Shown here: one piece after another, positions 1 through 7,720 of the stretch
Position numbering within the stretch: the first letter of the stretch is position 1
How the letters are laid out: each line of letters begins with the position of its first letter
Assembly: GCA_016946835.1 (NCBI GenBank)
Contig: JACVTC010000068.1
Span: forward strand, 882,501 to 895,000
Source of the DNA: Neocallimastix lanati (nom. inval.)
Taxonomy: Eukaryota; Neocallimastigomycota; Neocallimastigomycetes; Neocallimastigales; Neocallimastigaceae
Length of the DNA stretch: 12,500 nt
Direction of reading: 5' to 3'
The notes under the pieces: model-generated
Database searches by the model: none
What the model was told of the DNA's origin: nothing
The model's input: the letters and a program-made list of their open reading frames with translations, nothing else
Translations under genes and position numbers: made by a program

Positions 1-164
1 TTCTTAAGTACTCTTATGTTGAAGACTTTTCCAAAAAGTAATTAAAATTAAAAAAAAAAAAAAAATTTGAAGAAAAATAAAATATATATATATATATATA
101 TATCATACTCTATTTTCTATTATTACTATATATATACAATATATATTCTTTTATTTATTATTAG

Positions 165-208
<44 letters not shown>

Positions 209-1934
209 AAAAATTATTTTTATATTAATATATATCTAAATATAATTACTTTTATATTTTTTTTTTTTTTTATTTTTATTTTTTATTTTTTAATTTTTTA
301 TCTTTTTTATTTTATTTTATTTATATAGGAAAAATGATGTTTGTACCTCAAGCTAGATGTAAAACTATTGTACCGGATACATTCAAAGTTTTACTATCAC
401 AAAGAAGAAGATGGATTAATTCGACCGTACATAATCTTGTAAAGTTAGTATTTGTAAATGATTTATGTGGTACTTTTTGCTTTTCTATGCAATTTGTAAT
501 CTTCTTTGAATTATGTGGAACCGTGGTTTTACCGGCGGCTTTATGCTTTACCATTTATATTCTTATTTCCTTTATCTTTTCCAATACGCTTGAAATTTTA
601 CCAATGATCTTACTTTTAGTTATTTTGGGTTTACCTGGAGTATTAATTTTTGTTACATTTAATAATTGGCATTACTTTTTATGGATGATAATTTATTTAA
701 TTGCTTTACCTATTTGGAATTTTATTCTACCATTATATGCCGTTTGGCATATGGATGATTTTTCATGGGGTGAAACTAGAAAGATTTCGTCCTCTGGTTA
801 TAAGAATAATAGCAATGGTAACGGTAATGGTAATGATAAAGATAATGATAATGAGTTTTCATCAGATGTTACTGAATTAAACCATACTAGGGATGAAAAT
901 AAGAATAAGAGAGTACCATTTAAACATTGGTCAGAATATGAATATGAACGTCTACTTGAAACAAAACCAAAAGGTTCTTCTTCCTCTTCATTACTACCAG
1001 AACAAGGCTTTAAAGGAACAACACTTTCTATGGGCCATGCCTTAACCGGTTCATCCTTAACCTCGACGCTCATTCCTTTGAATATGAACAGCAACAGCAC
1101 CATGTATTCCACTCTTATTTCAAACTATAATCATAACGGTGGATCCAACTCCAAGATAAATTATCATGATCTCTATCAACGTTCACAATATACCACTAAT
1201 ACTGAATTATATCATCACTTTAATAAGAAAAACTCTGAAATTGATAAATTTGAAAGTATAATTGGTAAATCTGATATATCCGAAATAAGGAAATCTGATA
1301 TGATATCCAATACTAAGAAATTGCATTTCCATGATAAGAATATTTTAAGTTCATTAGGTAATGACGACAACACTACTAGAAATTATAATGCTATGAAAAA
1401 TACAGGCAGGGAACATTATTTTGAGATGAATGATTCCTCTATTTTAAATAATATTTTCAATACTAACCCATATAAAAATCATAAAATTGATCATTCCAAT
1501 ATCAATGTCATCAATGAATATAAAACGAATAATAACAACGCCAAAGTGGTTGATCATCATGATAACTATCAACCTCAAATAATGAATAATTTCAGTAGGG
1601 AGACAAGATCAAATCATGGTCACTATAATGATGATCTTGATATGACGAATATTAGAAATCTTCGAAATGAATCCTTCAAATATAGTAATAATAATTCATC
1701 TGTTAGGGATAATGAGAGGGATAAGCCTCATTACTATTATAATCAAAAAGGGTTCCAGGAAGATCTTTATCATAATAAAGAAAAAAGTAAAGATAATAAA
1801 TATCCTTCAGCCAAAGTTGAAAATATCTCTAGTAGGCGTTGCAGTAGGAATGGACAATATATTCCATTAAATACTGAATTTAATACCGATCCCAAACCAG
1901 AGTTACCAAAAAGAGTTAGCTCTATTAAACATGG

Positions 1935-1944
<10 letters not shown>
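1..1944 (+). CDS. Class IV (CHS3-like, division 2) chitin synthase, C-terminal part; 5' end outside window
   Basis: This enzyme is a processive membrane glycosyltransferase that polymerises UDP-GlcNAc into cell-wall chitin. Coding sequence is 1-37 joined to 329-1944. The joined reading runs LKTFPK, a split Arg codon, then [11 protein letters not shown], which restores the conserved family sequence without a gap. The last exon shows [13 protein letters not shown], containing the QRRRW product-binding motif of chitin synthases. Clustered hydrophobic segments follow, in the stretches beginning [20 protein letters not shown] and [11 protein letters not shown]. The conserved [10 protein letters not shown] lies about 140 residues into this exon. 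The spelling of the membrane region closely resembles yeast Chs3, hence class IV. The ATG at 334 is internal, not a start. About 390 residues follow DDFSWG, far more than the short tail I recall for yeast Chs3. They are hydrophilic, Asn/Ser/His-rich and presumably cytosolic, ending in [13 protein letters not shown] before TAA at 1942. The catalytic N-terminal half lies upstream of the window. Confidence 0.95.
38..328 (+). other. Spliceosomal intron in the chitin synthase gene
   Basis: The donor is GTAATT at 38 and the acceptor is TTATATAG ending at 328. It is a phase 1 intron: A37 plus GA at 329-330 makes an Arg codon. Removing it joins FPK to RKMMFVPQ, which matches the class IV chitin synthase family across the junction. 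The intron is 291 bp, nearly all A/T, with (AT)n runs near 82-102 and 164-192 and T-runs near 193-208 and 260-271. Confidence 0.9.
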
Positions 1945-1965
<21 letters not shown>

Positions 1966-2440
1966 ATTAATATATATTTAAAATCCTAAACCCTTTAATA
2001 ATAATAATAATGATAATAATAATAAAAAATAAATGAAATAATTCACATAATTATAAATATTGTTTATTATTATTATTTATTAATTTATTTATTTCTTTTA
2101 TGGAGTATAAATATATTTTAAATCTATTCTTATAATAATATCCAATTTAAAGTTTTATTTTTACACATATAAATATAAAATAATTTATATTCAAATATTC
2201 ATAATTTTTTTTTTTTTTTTTTTTTTTTATAGAGTGATCTATTTAAAAATAACTTAATGATAAAACTTATAATATATATATATACATATATAATTTTTCC
2301 TCATATTTTATATCCTTTTCCCCTTATTATTATATAAAGAGTATTATTTTTTTTTAATATTAATTCATTCTCTTTTTATTCCTAATATATATATATATAA
2401 TTATTATTATAATAGGATAAAGAAATAATAATAAAAAAAA
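1945..2440. other. Intergenic, 3' flank of chitin synthase; AATAAA-type signals and simple A/T sequence
   Basis: The stop codon at 1942-1944 lies inside an (AATA)n run at about 1936-1964. This run supplies several overlapping AATAAA hexamers, so polyadenylation could occur just past the stop. The rest is (ATA)n-type sequence, a T24 tract at 2205-2228 and short (AT)n runs. I see no coding signal on either strand. Confidence 0.6.
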
Positions 2441-2473
<33 letters not shown>

Positions 2474-2640
2474 TAAAAGCAAAAAAAAAAAAAAAATTAA
2501 AAAAAAAAAATAAAATAAAATTAAAATAAAATAAAAATAAAATAAAATAAAAATAAATATAAAATAAAATAAAATAAAAATAAAAATAAAATAAAATAAA
2601 ATAGAAAATAGAAAATAGAATAAAATGAAGAAAAAATAAA
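2441..2640. repeat. Poly-A tracts and degenerate (TAAAA)n pentamer block
   Basis: An uninterrupted A28 tract lies at 2446-2473 and a further A-run at about 2481-2496. From about 2510 to 2605 the sequence is a degenerate array of TAAAA/TAAAAA units. The minus-strand open frame through it encodes only Phe/Ile/Leu/Tyr simple sequence and is not a gene. Confidence 0.85.
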
Positions 2641-2850
2641 ATAATAAATAATAAATAATAAATAATAAATAATAAATAATAAATAATAAATAATAAATAA
2701 TAAATAATAAATAATAAATAATAAATAATAAATAATAATAATAAATAATAAATAATAAATAATAAATAATAAATAATAAATAATAAATAATAAATAATAT
2801 ATAATAAATAATAATATATAATAATAAATATTAAATAATATTAAAAAAGA
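2641..2850. repeat. Heptamer satellite (AATAAAT)n
   Basis: From about 2643 the unit AATAAAT repeats almost perfectly in tandem for about 200 bp. There is one phase slip around 2733-2745 and decay into ATATAATAAT after about 2795. A unit of 7 is not a multiple of 3, so every three units give a 21-base period. The minus strand therefore reads as a spurious LLFIIYY heptapeptide repeat. The same heptamer recurs in the opposite orientation at about 7374-7720. Confidence 0.9.
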
Positions 2851-3548
2851 CATAAATACAAAATAGAAATATTTAAAATTTTAAAAAAAAAAAATTAAAT
2901 ATTTAAAAAATAAAAATAATAAAGTATTAATAATAAGAAATAAAAAATGAACAATAAATATTAAAAAAGATGTAAAAAAAACAAAAACAAAAACAAAACA
3001 AAATAAATTAAAAAAAAAAAATAATAATAATAATTAAACATATTTATTCATTTATTATTACTTTTTTTTTTTTCTTTAAATTTATTATTTAATAAAATTT
3101 GAAAATTCAAAGATGTCATTTCATCTCACTGCTTTCTTTTTTTTTTTTTTTTTTATAAAATTATTACTGATGAAATTGCTGAGAAATTTTGTGATAAAAT
3201 AATAATAGAATATATTTAAATAACTTAATATATATTTAAAGAAGATATTAAGTAAACAAAATAAATAAATTAAAATAAAAAAGATAAAAAAAAAAAGTTT
3301 AGACTTTTTGTGAAATTTACTTCTTTACTTATTTAAATATTAAATATATTATTAATTATTTAATTAGTTATATATGAATATATTTTTATTTCATATTTTG
3401 AATTTTTTTTTATTTAATTATTAAATATAAATTTGAATATATTAAAATTTTTTTTTTTATAATAATGTATAAAATAGTAATCATTTTTATTAATTTACAG
3501 TAATATATTTACATATATTGAATTTGTATTATATATATATACTTAAAT
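2851..3548. other. Intergenic A/T-rich DNA between convergent genes
   Basis: This stretch holds the inter-gene remainder and the 3' flank of the minus-strand inhibitor gene. It consists of homopolymers, including T18 at 3137-3154, and A/T simple sequence. One slightly richer patch at about 3105-3215 has weak coding-like character and is discussed as a finding. No gene can be supported. Confidence 0.5.
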
Positions 3549-4036
3549 TTATTTTAATAATTCTTTTTTTCTTGCTCCATTAATAGAAACAGTACTATCT
3601 TTTTCAATATAGTCCACGGCATCATCTTCCTTTATTTTTTCAATAAGTGAGGTTGGTACGTTAGCAGCTAAACCTCTGAAACCAGTCATTCTGTATACTT
3701 GGGTGATATTTTCTTCACCAATTAAAGTAGTTAAAGTACTAATTTTACTATCAAAAGCTTCTTGTGTCAATGAATCCTTTAAAATGATAATATAAGAACT
3801 AATTTCTTCTGTTTGAACTTTATCAACAGTATATTCTCCTATTTTTGTAATGTAAAAAAAAAAAAAAAAAAAAAATAATTTTGAAATTTAATTTTACAAT
3901 ATTTTTTTTATTCATTTTATTGATAATTAATTTATATATTATTATTATTTAATTTACTTTTAACAATTTTTCCTTCAACACTAAAAGTTAAAAATAAAAC
4001 AATTAGTGCAAAACAATATAAAAATCTAAATTTCAT
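3549..4036 (-). CDS. Small secreted protein with inhibitor I9 (subtilisin propeptide-like) domain
   Basis: I9 domains are the propeptides of subtilisin-family (S8) serine proteases. As stand-alone proteins they inhibit such proteases, as yeast Pbi2 does. Coding sequence on the minus strand is 4036-3958 joined to 3838-3549, giving 122 residues. Residues 1-22 (MKFRFLYCFALIVLFLTFSV..) are a clear signal peptide, with cleavage likely after SVEG. The I9 fold spans about residues 41-110. It opens with SSYIIILKDSLTQEAF, has YRMTGFRGLAANVP in the middle, and ends with AVDYIEKDSTVSING, the usual final strand. A basic ARKKELLK tail and TAA follow. There is no protease catalytic domain downstream, so this is a free inhibitor and not a proprotease. 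Unlike Pbi2 it should enter the secretory pathway, so it may restrain a secreted or vacuolar subtilase; the target is inferred. The start is the first ATG heading the signal peptide. Confidence 0.87.
3839..3957 (-). other. Intron in the I9 inhibitor gene
   Basis: Read on the minus strand, the donor is GTAAAT beginning at 3957 and the acceptor is AAAAATAG ending at 3839. It is a 119-bp phase 1 intron: A3958 plus GA at 3838-3837 gives Arg27. It contains a long T-run just upstream of the acceptor. Without splicing, the signal-peptide exon hits a stop within a few codons and the I9 exon has no ATG. Splicing gives one continuous protein. Confidence 0.82.
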
Positions 4037-4041
4037 TTTGA

Positions 4042-4062
4042 TTTTTATTTAATAGATTATTA

Positions 4063-4095
<33 letters not shown>

Positions 4096-4121
4096 ATTTA
4101 ATAGATTATTATTTAAAATTT
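4042..4121. repeat. Tandem direct repeat just upstream of the inhibitor gene start
   Basis: The block ATTTAATAGATTATTATTT followed by AAAA occurs at 4047-4069 and again, identical, at 4096-4118, a 49-bp period. The copies are separated by T26 (4070-4095). They begin 11 bp beyond the ATG on the minus strand, so they lie in the 5' UTR or core promoter. Confidence 0.85.
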
Positions 4122-5012
4122 CTTTTTTTTTTTTTTTATTTTATTTAGTAAAATTAAAAAATTAAAAATTTAAAAACACACCTACGAAATTGAAAATTAA
4201 ATAGAAATTTTAATTTGTAATATTTTTTTTAATTCCATTAAATTATTTTTATATTATATTTTATTATATTTTATTATATGATATGTATTATTATATATAT
4301 TATTATATATATTATTATATATATTATGAATGTTATATATTTATTTATTTTATATTGTATAATATATATTTCATTATAAATTATATTTTATTATTTTTTA
4401 TATTTCATTAATTTAATTATATATATATATTTTTATTTTCAAAAAAAAAAAAAAAATAAAATAAAATAAAATAAAGAATATTTTTGCATATCTCTCTACA
4501 CAATTAATTGTGTACTAAGATTATCAATAAGTGATATTAATAAGAAATATAAAGCGTGACCTATAACATATAAAACTTTATTCTATTCTTCTAAAATTTT
4601 TTAATAAAAAATAAAAATTATATATATTTTATTCTATTAAAATTTAAAAAAAAAAAAAAACTTATAAAAGTAGTATAAGTAATAACAAATAGAGAATTAA
4701 CAATAAAATAATAAAAATATGAAATGATAATATAAATTCTTTAACAATTTTAAGACCTCTTTTTTTTTTTTTTTTATTAAATATTTTATTTTATTTTTAT
4801 TACAATTTTATTATTTATTAATATTTATAATTCTTATTTTATTTTTTATTATTATTATTATTTTTTTAATTATTATTATTAAAAAAAAAATTAATACATT
4901 TTTTTCTTTTTTCTTTTTATTTTTTTTTTAAATCCTAAATACTTTTTAATAATTAAGACCTTCTTTTAAGCAGTATTCATTAAATTATTTTAATAATAAT
5001 ATTAATATTTAT
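4122..5012. other. A/T-rich intergenic DNA with microsatellites
   Basis: No gene is visible here. Contents are a (TTATATATATTA)-type minisatellite at about 4286-4325, a perfect 18-bp palindrome at 4497-4514, and homopolymer runs. Two similar short blocks, TTAAGACCTCTTTT (about 4750) and TTAAGACCTTCTTTT (about 4956), also occur. Confidence 0.5.
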
Positions 5013-5014
5013 TA

Positions 5015-5071
5015 ATGGCAATTCCCTATTATTGATATAAATTTTTTTTTTTATTCAATAACTATGTAATC

Positions 5072-5106
<35 letters not shown>

Positions 5107-5118
5107 AGAATTCGCCAT
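5015..5118. repeat. Inverted repeat flanking poly-T and A32 tracts
   Basis: ATGGCAATTC at 5015-5024 is the reverse complement of GAATTCGCCAT at 5108-5118, apart from one extra C (5113). The enclosed sequence contains a T-run at about 5042-5052 and an A32 tract at 5073-5104, which would also pair. A transcript could fold into one long hairpin. Confidence 0.6.
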
Positions 5119-5129
5119 GACTTTAACTA

Positions 5130-5176
5130 ATAAAAGTTTTTATTGCAATTTACTTCATTTGAATAAAAACTATTAT
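5130..5176. repeat. Inverted repeat, 14-bp arms with one mismatch
   Basis: The left arm at 5130-5143 (ending AGTTTTTAT) pairs with the right arm at 5163-5176 (starting ATAAAAACT) with one mismatch, around a 19-nt loop. The inner 9 bp are perfect. Its position 12 bp beyond the previous inverted repeat suggests a cluster of foldback sequences. The function is unknown. Confidence 0.6.
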
Positions 5177-5434
5177 AAAAAAGAAATAATAAATATTTTT
5201 TAATAATAATTTTATATATATATTTTTTTCTTTTTATTTTAATTGATATAAAAACTTTAATATTATTATTTATTAATAAATATTTATATATATTATTATT
5301 TTATCTTTATTAATTTTTATTAATATTTTAACCAATCATATTTATTTATAAATAAATATATATTATATTATTGGATAATAATTTATTCATGAAATATTTA
5401 TTAGTTTCTTAAATTTAATAACTTATAAAAAATG
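5177..5434. other. A/T-rich intergenic DNA, nothing identified
   Basis: The stretch is TTA/ATA-type simple sequence with no reading frame or structure that stands out. It ends at the sharp boundary to the balanced-composition island. Confidence 0.5.
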
Positions 5435-5650
5435 AAAACTTCTGGCAGCCATCTTAGGCAATTTGAACAATCAAACGCAACCTAGTGTCGTATTTATATG
5501 GATCTGTAAATCCGATTGATTTATACGCGTTCCCGTTGTGAATAGTGAATCCGTTACCAACACAATTACGGACGTTGTTGTAGCTAAAAACAACTCTCGA
5601 GTTTGGCAATGAAGGAGTTTACCTGGGCTACCATACATCCCTTGATTTAC
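5435..5650. other. Island of balanced base composition: coding relic/C-terminal exon or structured RNA
   Basis: About 215 bp contain all four bases, CpGs and no long homopolymer, in a setting that is otherwise almost all A/T, so the stretch is probably under constraint or recently acquired. On the minus strand 5618-5454 is open for 54 codons to TAA. It includes FSYNNVRNCVGNGFTIHNGN and ends TRLRLIVQIA. Five of the six Asn codons before YKSIG are AAC, unusual beside the AAT-rich neighbours. The frame is preceded by a stop, has no ATG, and shows no convincing acceptor. As RNA, TGGCAGCC (5443-5450) pairs with GGCTACCA (5626-5633) apart from one C/A mismatch. Internal helices include GGAT/ATCC within CGTAT/ATACG, TTGTG/CACAA and GTTGTT/AACAAC. 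I recognise no family: it matches no spliceosomal RNA, tRNA, 5S, SRP or RNase P/MRP signature I know. Confidence 0.5.
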
Positions 5651-5922
5651 AAATAAAGAGATTGAGAAATTATTATATTTATTAAATATTGAATTTAAAA
5701 ATATTGGGATTTATAATTTTTTTTTGTTATTTTAATAGATTTTGTTAGTATAGTTTTAAGTTTTTTTGTATATTATTAAAAATAGTTATTCCAAATATTT
5801 AAATCATTTAAAAAATCTGATATTTAAATGTTTTACATTAGAGTTAAAAGATAATTAATTATAAAAATGATTATGGTAATCCTATTATAATTTGTTATAA
5901 TTACATTTATTGTTTGTTAGAG

Positions 5923-5967
<45 letters not shown>

Positions 5968-7059
5968 GTTTATTGGAATATTTTAAGTTTAATTTTATTC
6001 AATTATTTCTTATTTAATATTTATTTTTATTATTTATTTTTAAACCAATTTTAAATTTTCATATTTATATGTATTTTTATTTTGAATTATTATATCATTT
6101 CAGTGTATTTTATAAAAAATGTTATCGTGTTGTGTGTTAACCCAATAAGTTAAAACTCTGTACTATTAACATTTTTTTTTTTTATACAAATGAATTAAAG
6201 TAATAAGCATCAATGGCATTTTATAAATTAGAGAGTAAATCAATCAATTCTTTTAATTTATATAAAAAACTTTAAATAGTAATTCTTGTATAGATAAAAA
6301 TAAATTAATAAAAGAAATATGAAAAGTCATCCACAAAAATCTACTTTTTTTATTTTTTTATTTTTAATAAATAAATAAATAAATAAATTAATAAATAAAT
6401 AATAAATTAATAGATTAATAAATTAATAAATAAATAAATAAATAAAATTATATATATATAAATATATAATATATTAAAAATAAAATTTAAAGTTTTTTTT
6501 AAACATTTTTTTTTTTATTTATTCCTTATTCCTTATTAGCATAAATTATAAAATATATTTTTTTTTATATAAACAATATCATCATTTAACCATTTTGTAT
6601 TATGTGGAATGATCATTTATATATTAGTATTATTTGTGATATTTTAACATTTTTTTATGTATTTTACACATATTTTTATACTTTATACTTTATACTTTAA
6701 ACTTTATTATTTATTATTTATTTTAAACCCGTTTTATATTTTATTCTATATATCTCTTATTTTATATTCACTTTTATTAGTTATTTTCTATAAATCCATT
6801 CTATTTAAAATTTTATATTTATATATTTTTTGTTCTATAATTTAAATTGTATTCTATTTTATTATTATTAAATATTATTAGTATTATTATTAAATGTTAT
6901 AATTAAATATTATTATTAAATATTATTATTAAATATTATTATTAAATATTATTATTATTCTTTTTAAACATAATTTTATTTTTAAATTTTTTAATTTTTT
7001 TAATTTTTTTAATTTTTTTAAAATTTTTAATTTTTCCTTTTTTTGTTGAATTAGTATGA
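5651..7059. other. A/T-rich intergenic DNA with several microsatellites
   Basis: No gene is supported. Contents are (AT)n at about 5931-5960, (AATA)n and AATAAATTAATA variants at about 6367-6445, and a TTATACT heptamer repeated about three times near 6676-6700. A 13-bp minisatellite AAATATTATTATT occurs about four times near 6902-6957, and an AATTTTTTT 9-mer array lies at about 6985-7020. A slightly richer patch at 6121-6170 contains a TGTTAA/TTAACA inverted repeat but nothing recognisable. Confidence 0.6.
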
Positions 7060-7169
7060 TTTGTGTAACCTGTAATGATGGATCATTAAATTTATTAAAA
7101 TTATTTTGTAAAAATGTTTTAAATGAAAATTTTTTCTATTGCCATTTATGGATTGATAGGTTACACAAA
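7060..7169 (+). ncRNA. Candidate box C/D snoRNA-like element (12-bp closed hairpin)
   Basis: TTTGTGTAACCT at 7060-7071 is the exact reverse complement of AGGTTACACAAA at 7158-7169. Just inside the left arm is ATGATGG, one base from the C-box consensus RUGAUGA. Just inside the right arm is TTGA, one base from the D-box CUGA. Terminal stem, C near 5', D near 3' and a total of 110 nt is the architecture of a C/D snoRNA on the plus strand; the minus strand lacks these boxes. Both boxes deviate by one base and no internal C'/D' pair or rRNA target is evident. It could instead be a small foldback element. Confidence 0.3.
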
Positions 7170-7373
7170 ATAAATGAAATAGCAAAATAACAACAAAATA
7201 ATTACAAAATAAAAAAATTATGAAATAAAATATAATAAAAAAGAATTATAAAATTTTATTGATCTACATAATGCTATATATAATATATATAATACTAAAG
7301 ATTATTTATTGAATGCTATAATCATTATTATTTGAATATTTATAATTATTATTTGAATATTTATTATTACTAT
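7170..7373. other. A/T-rich spacer, nothing identified
   Basis: The stretch is A/T-rich sequence between the snoRNA-like hairpin and the satellite tract. I see no coding or structural signal. Confidence 0.5.
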
Positions 7374-7650
7374 TATTACTATTATTATTTATTATTATTT
7401 ATTATTATTTATTATTATTATTATTATTTATTATTTATTATTATTTATTATTATTATTTAATATTATTATTTAATATTATTTATTATTATTTATTATTAT
7501 TTATTATTTATTATTTATTATTATTTATTATTATTATTTATTATTTATTATTTATTATTATTTATTATTATTTATTATTTATTATTTATTATTATTTATT
7601 ATTATTTATTATTTATTATTTATTATTTATTATTTATTATTTATTATTTA

Positions 7651-7683
<33 letters not shown>

Positions 7684-7720
7684 TATTTATTTTTATTATT
7701 TATTATTTATTATTATTTGA
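7374..7720. repeat. (ATT)n / heptamer (TTATTAT)n satellite tract
   Basis: About 350 bp of T/A trinucleotide and heptamer units, most regular at about 7595-7660 where TTATTAT repeats in tandem. This heptamer is a rotation of the reverse complement of AATAAAT, so the tract is an inverted counterpart of 2641-2850. The plus-strand open frame through it encodes only Ile/Leu/Tyr/Phe simple sequence and is not a gene. Confidence 0.9.

Noticed and set aside
348-1112. Minus-strand frames within the chitin synthase exon
   Set aside because: They overlap a strongly conserved gene in antisense; the Ser/Leu repeats mirror Asn/Asp codon runs.
1667-1870. Alternative plus-strand frame inside the chitin synthase tail
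   Set aside because: It is an out-of-frame reading of an AT-rich Asn-coding region; the main frame stays open to a stop that fits the gene.
1980-2000. CCTAAACCCT as an interstitial telomere repeat
   Set aside because: Only about one and a half units occur, in otherwise A/T sequence, which is within chance.
2641-2850. Regular array resembling a CRISPR-like repeat
   Set aside because: There are no spacers, the unit is only 7 bases, and the setting is eukaryotic.
2521-2853. Minus-strand open frame of 110 codons, Ile/Leu/Tyr/Phe-rich
   Set aside because: It is the translation of (TAAAA)n and (AATAAAT)n repeats; the heptamer produces a false peptide repeat.
5435-5650. tRNA, U1-U6, 5S, SRP or RNase P/MRP RNA
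   Set aside because: No T-loop, Sm site, U-snRNA core or RNase P/MRP conserved region could be found on either strand; a lone TTTACAGATCC on the minus strand is not placed as the conserved region V would require.
6121-6182. TGTTAA/TTAACA inverted repeat followed by T-run as a small Pol III gene
   Set aside because: T-runs are everywhere here, no A or B box is visible, and a 6-bp stem is too short to support an RNA gene.
6657-6845. Plus-strand 62-codon frame that looks like a membrane peptide
   Set aside because: T-rich simple sequence gives Phe/Leu/Ile/Tyr in any frame; there is no conserved motif or composition change.
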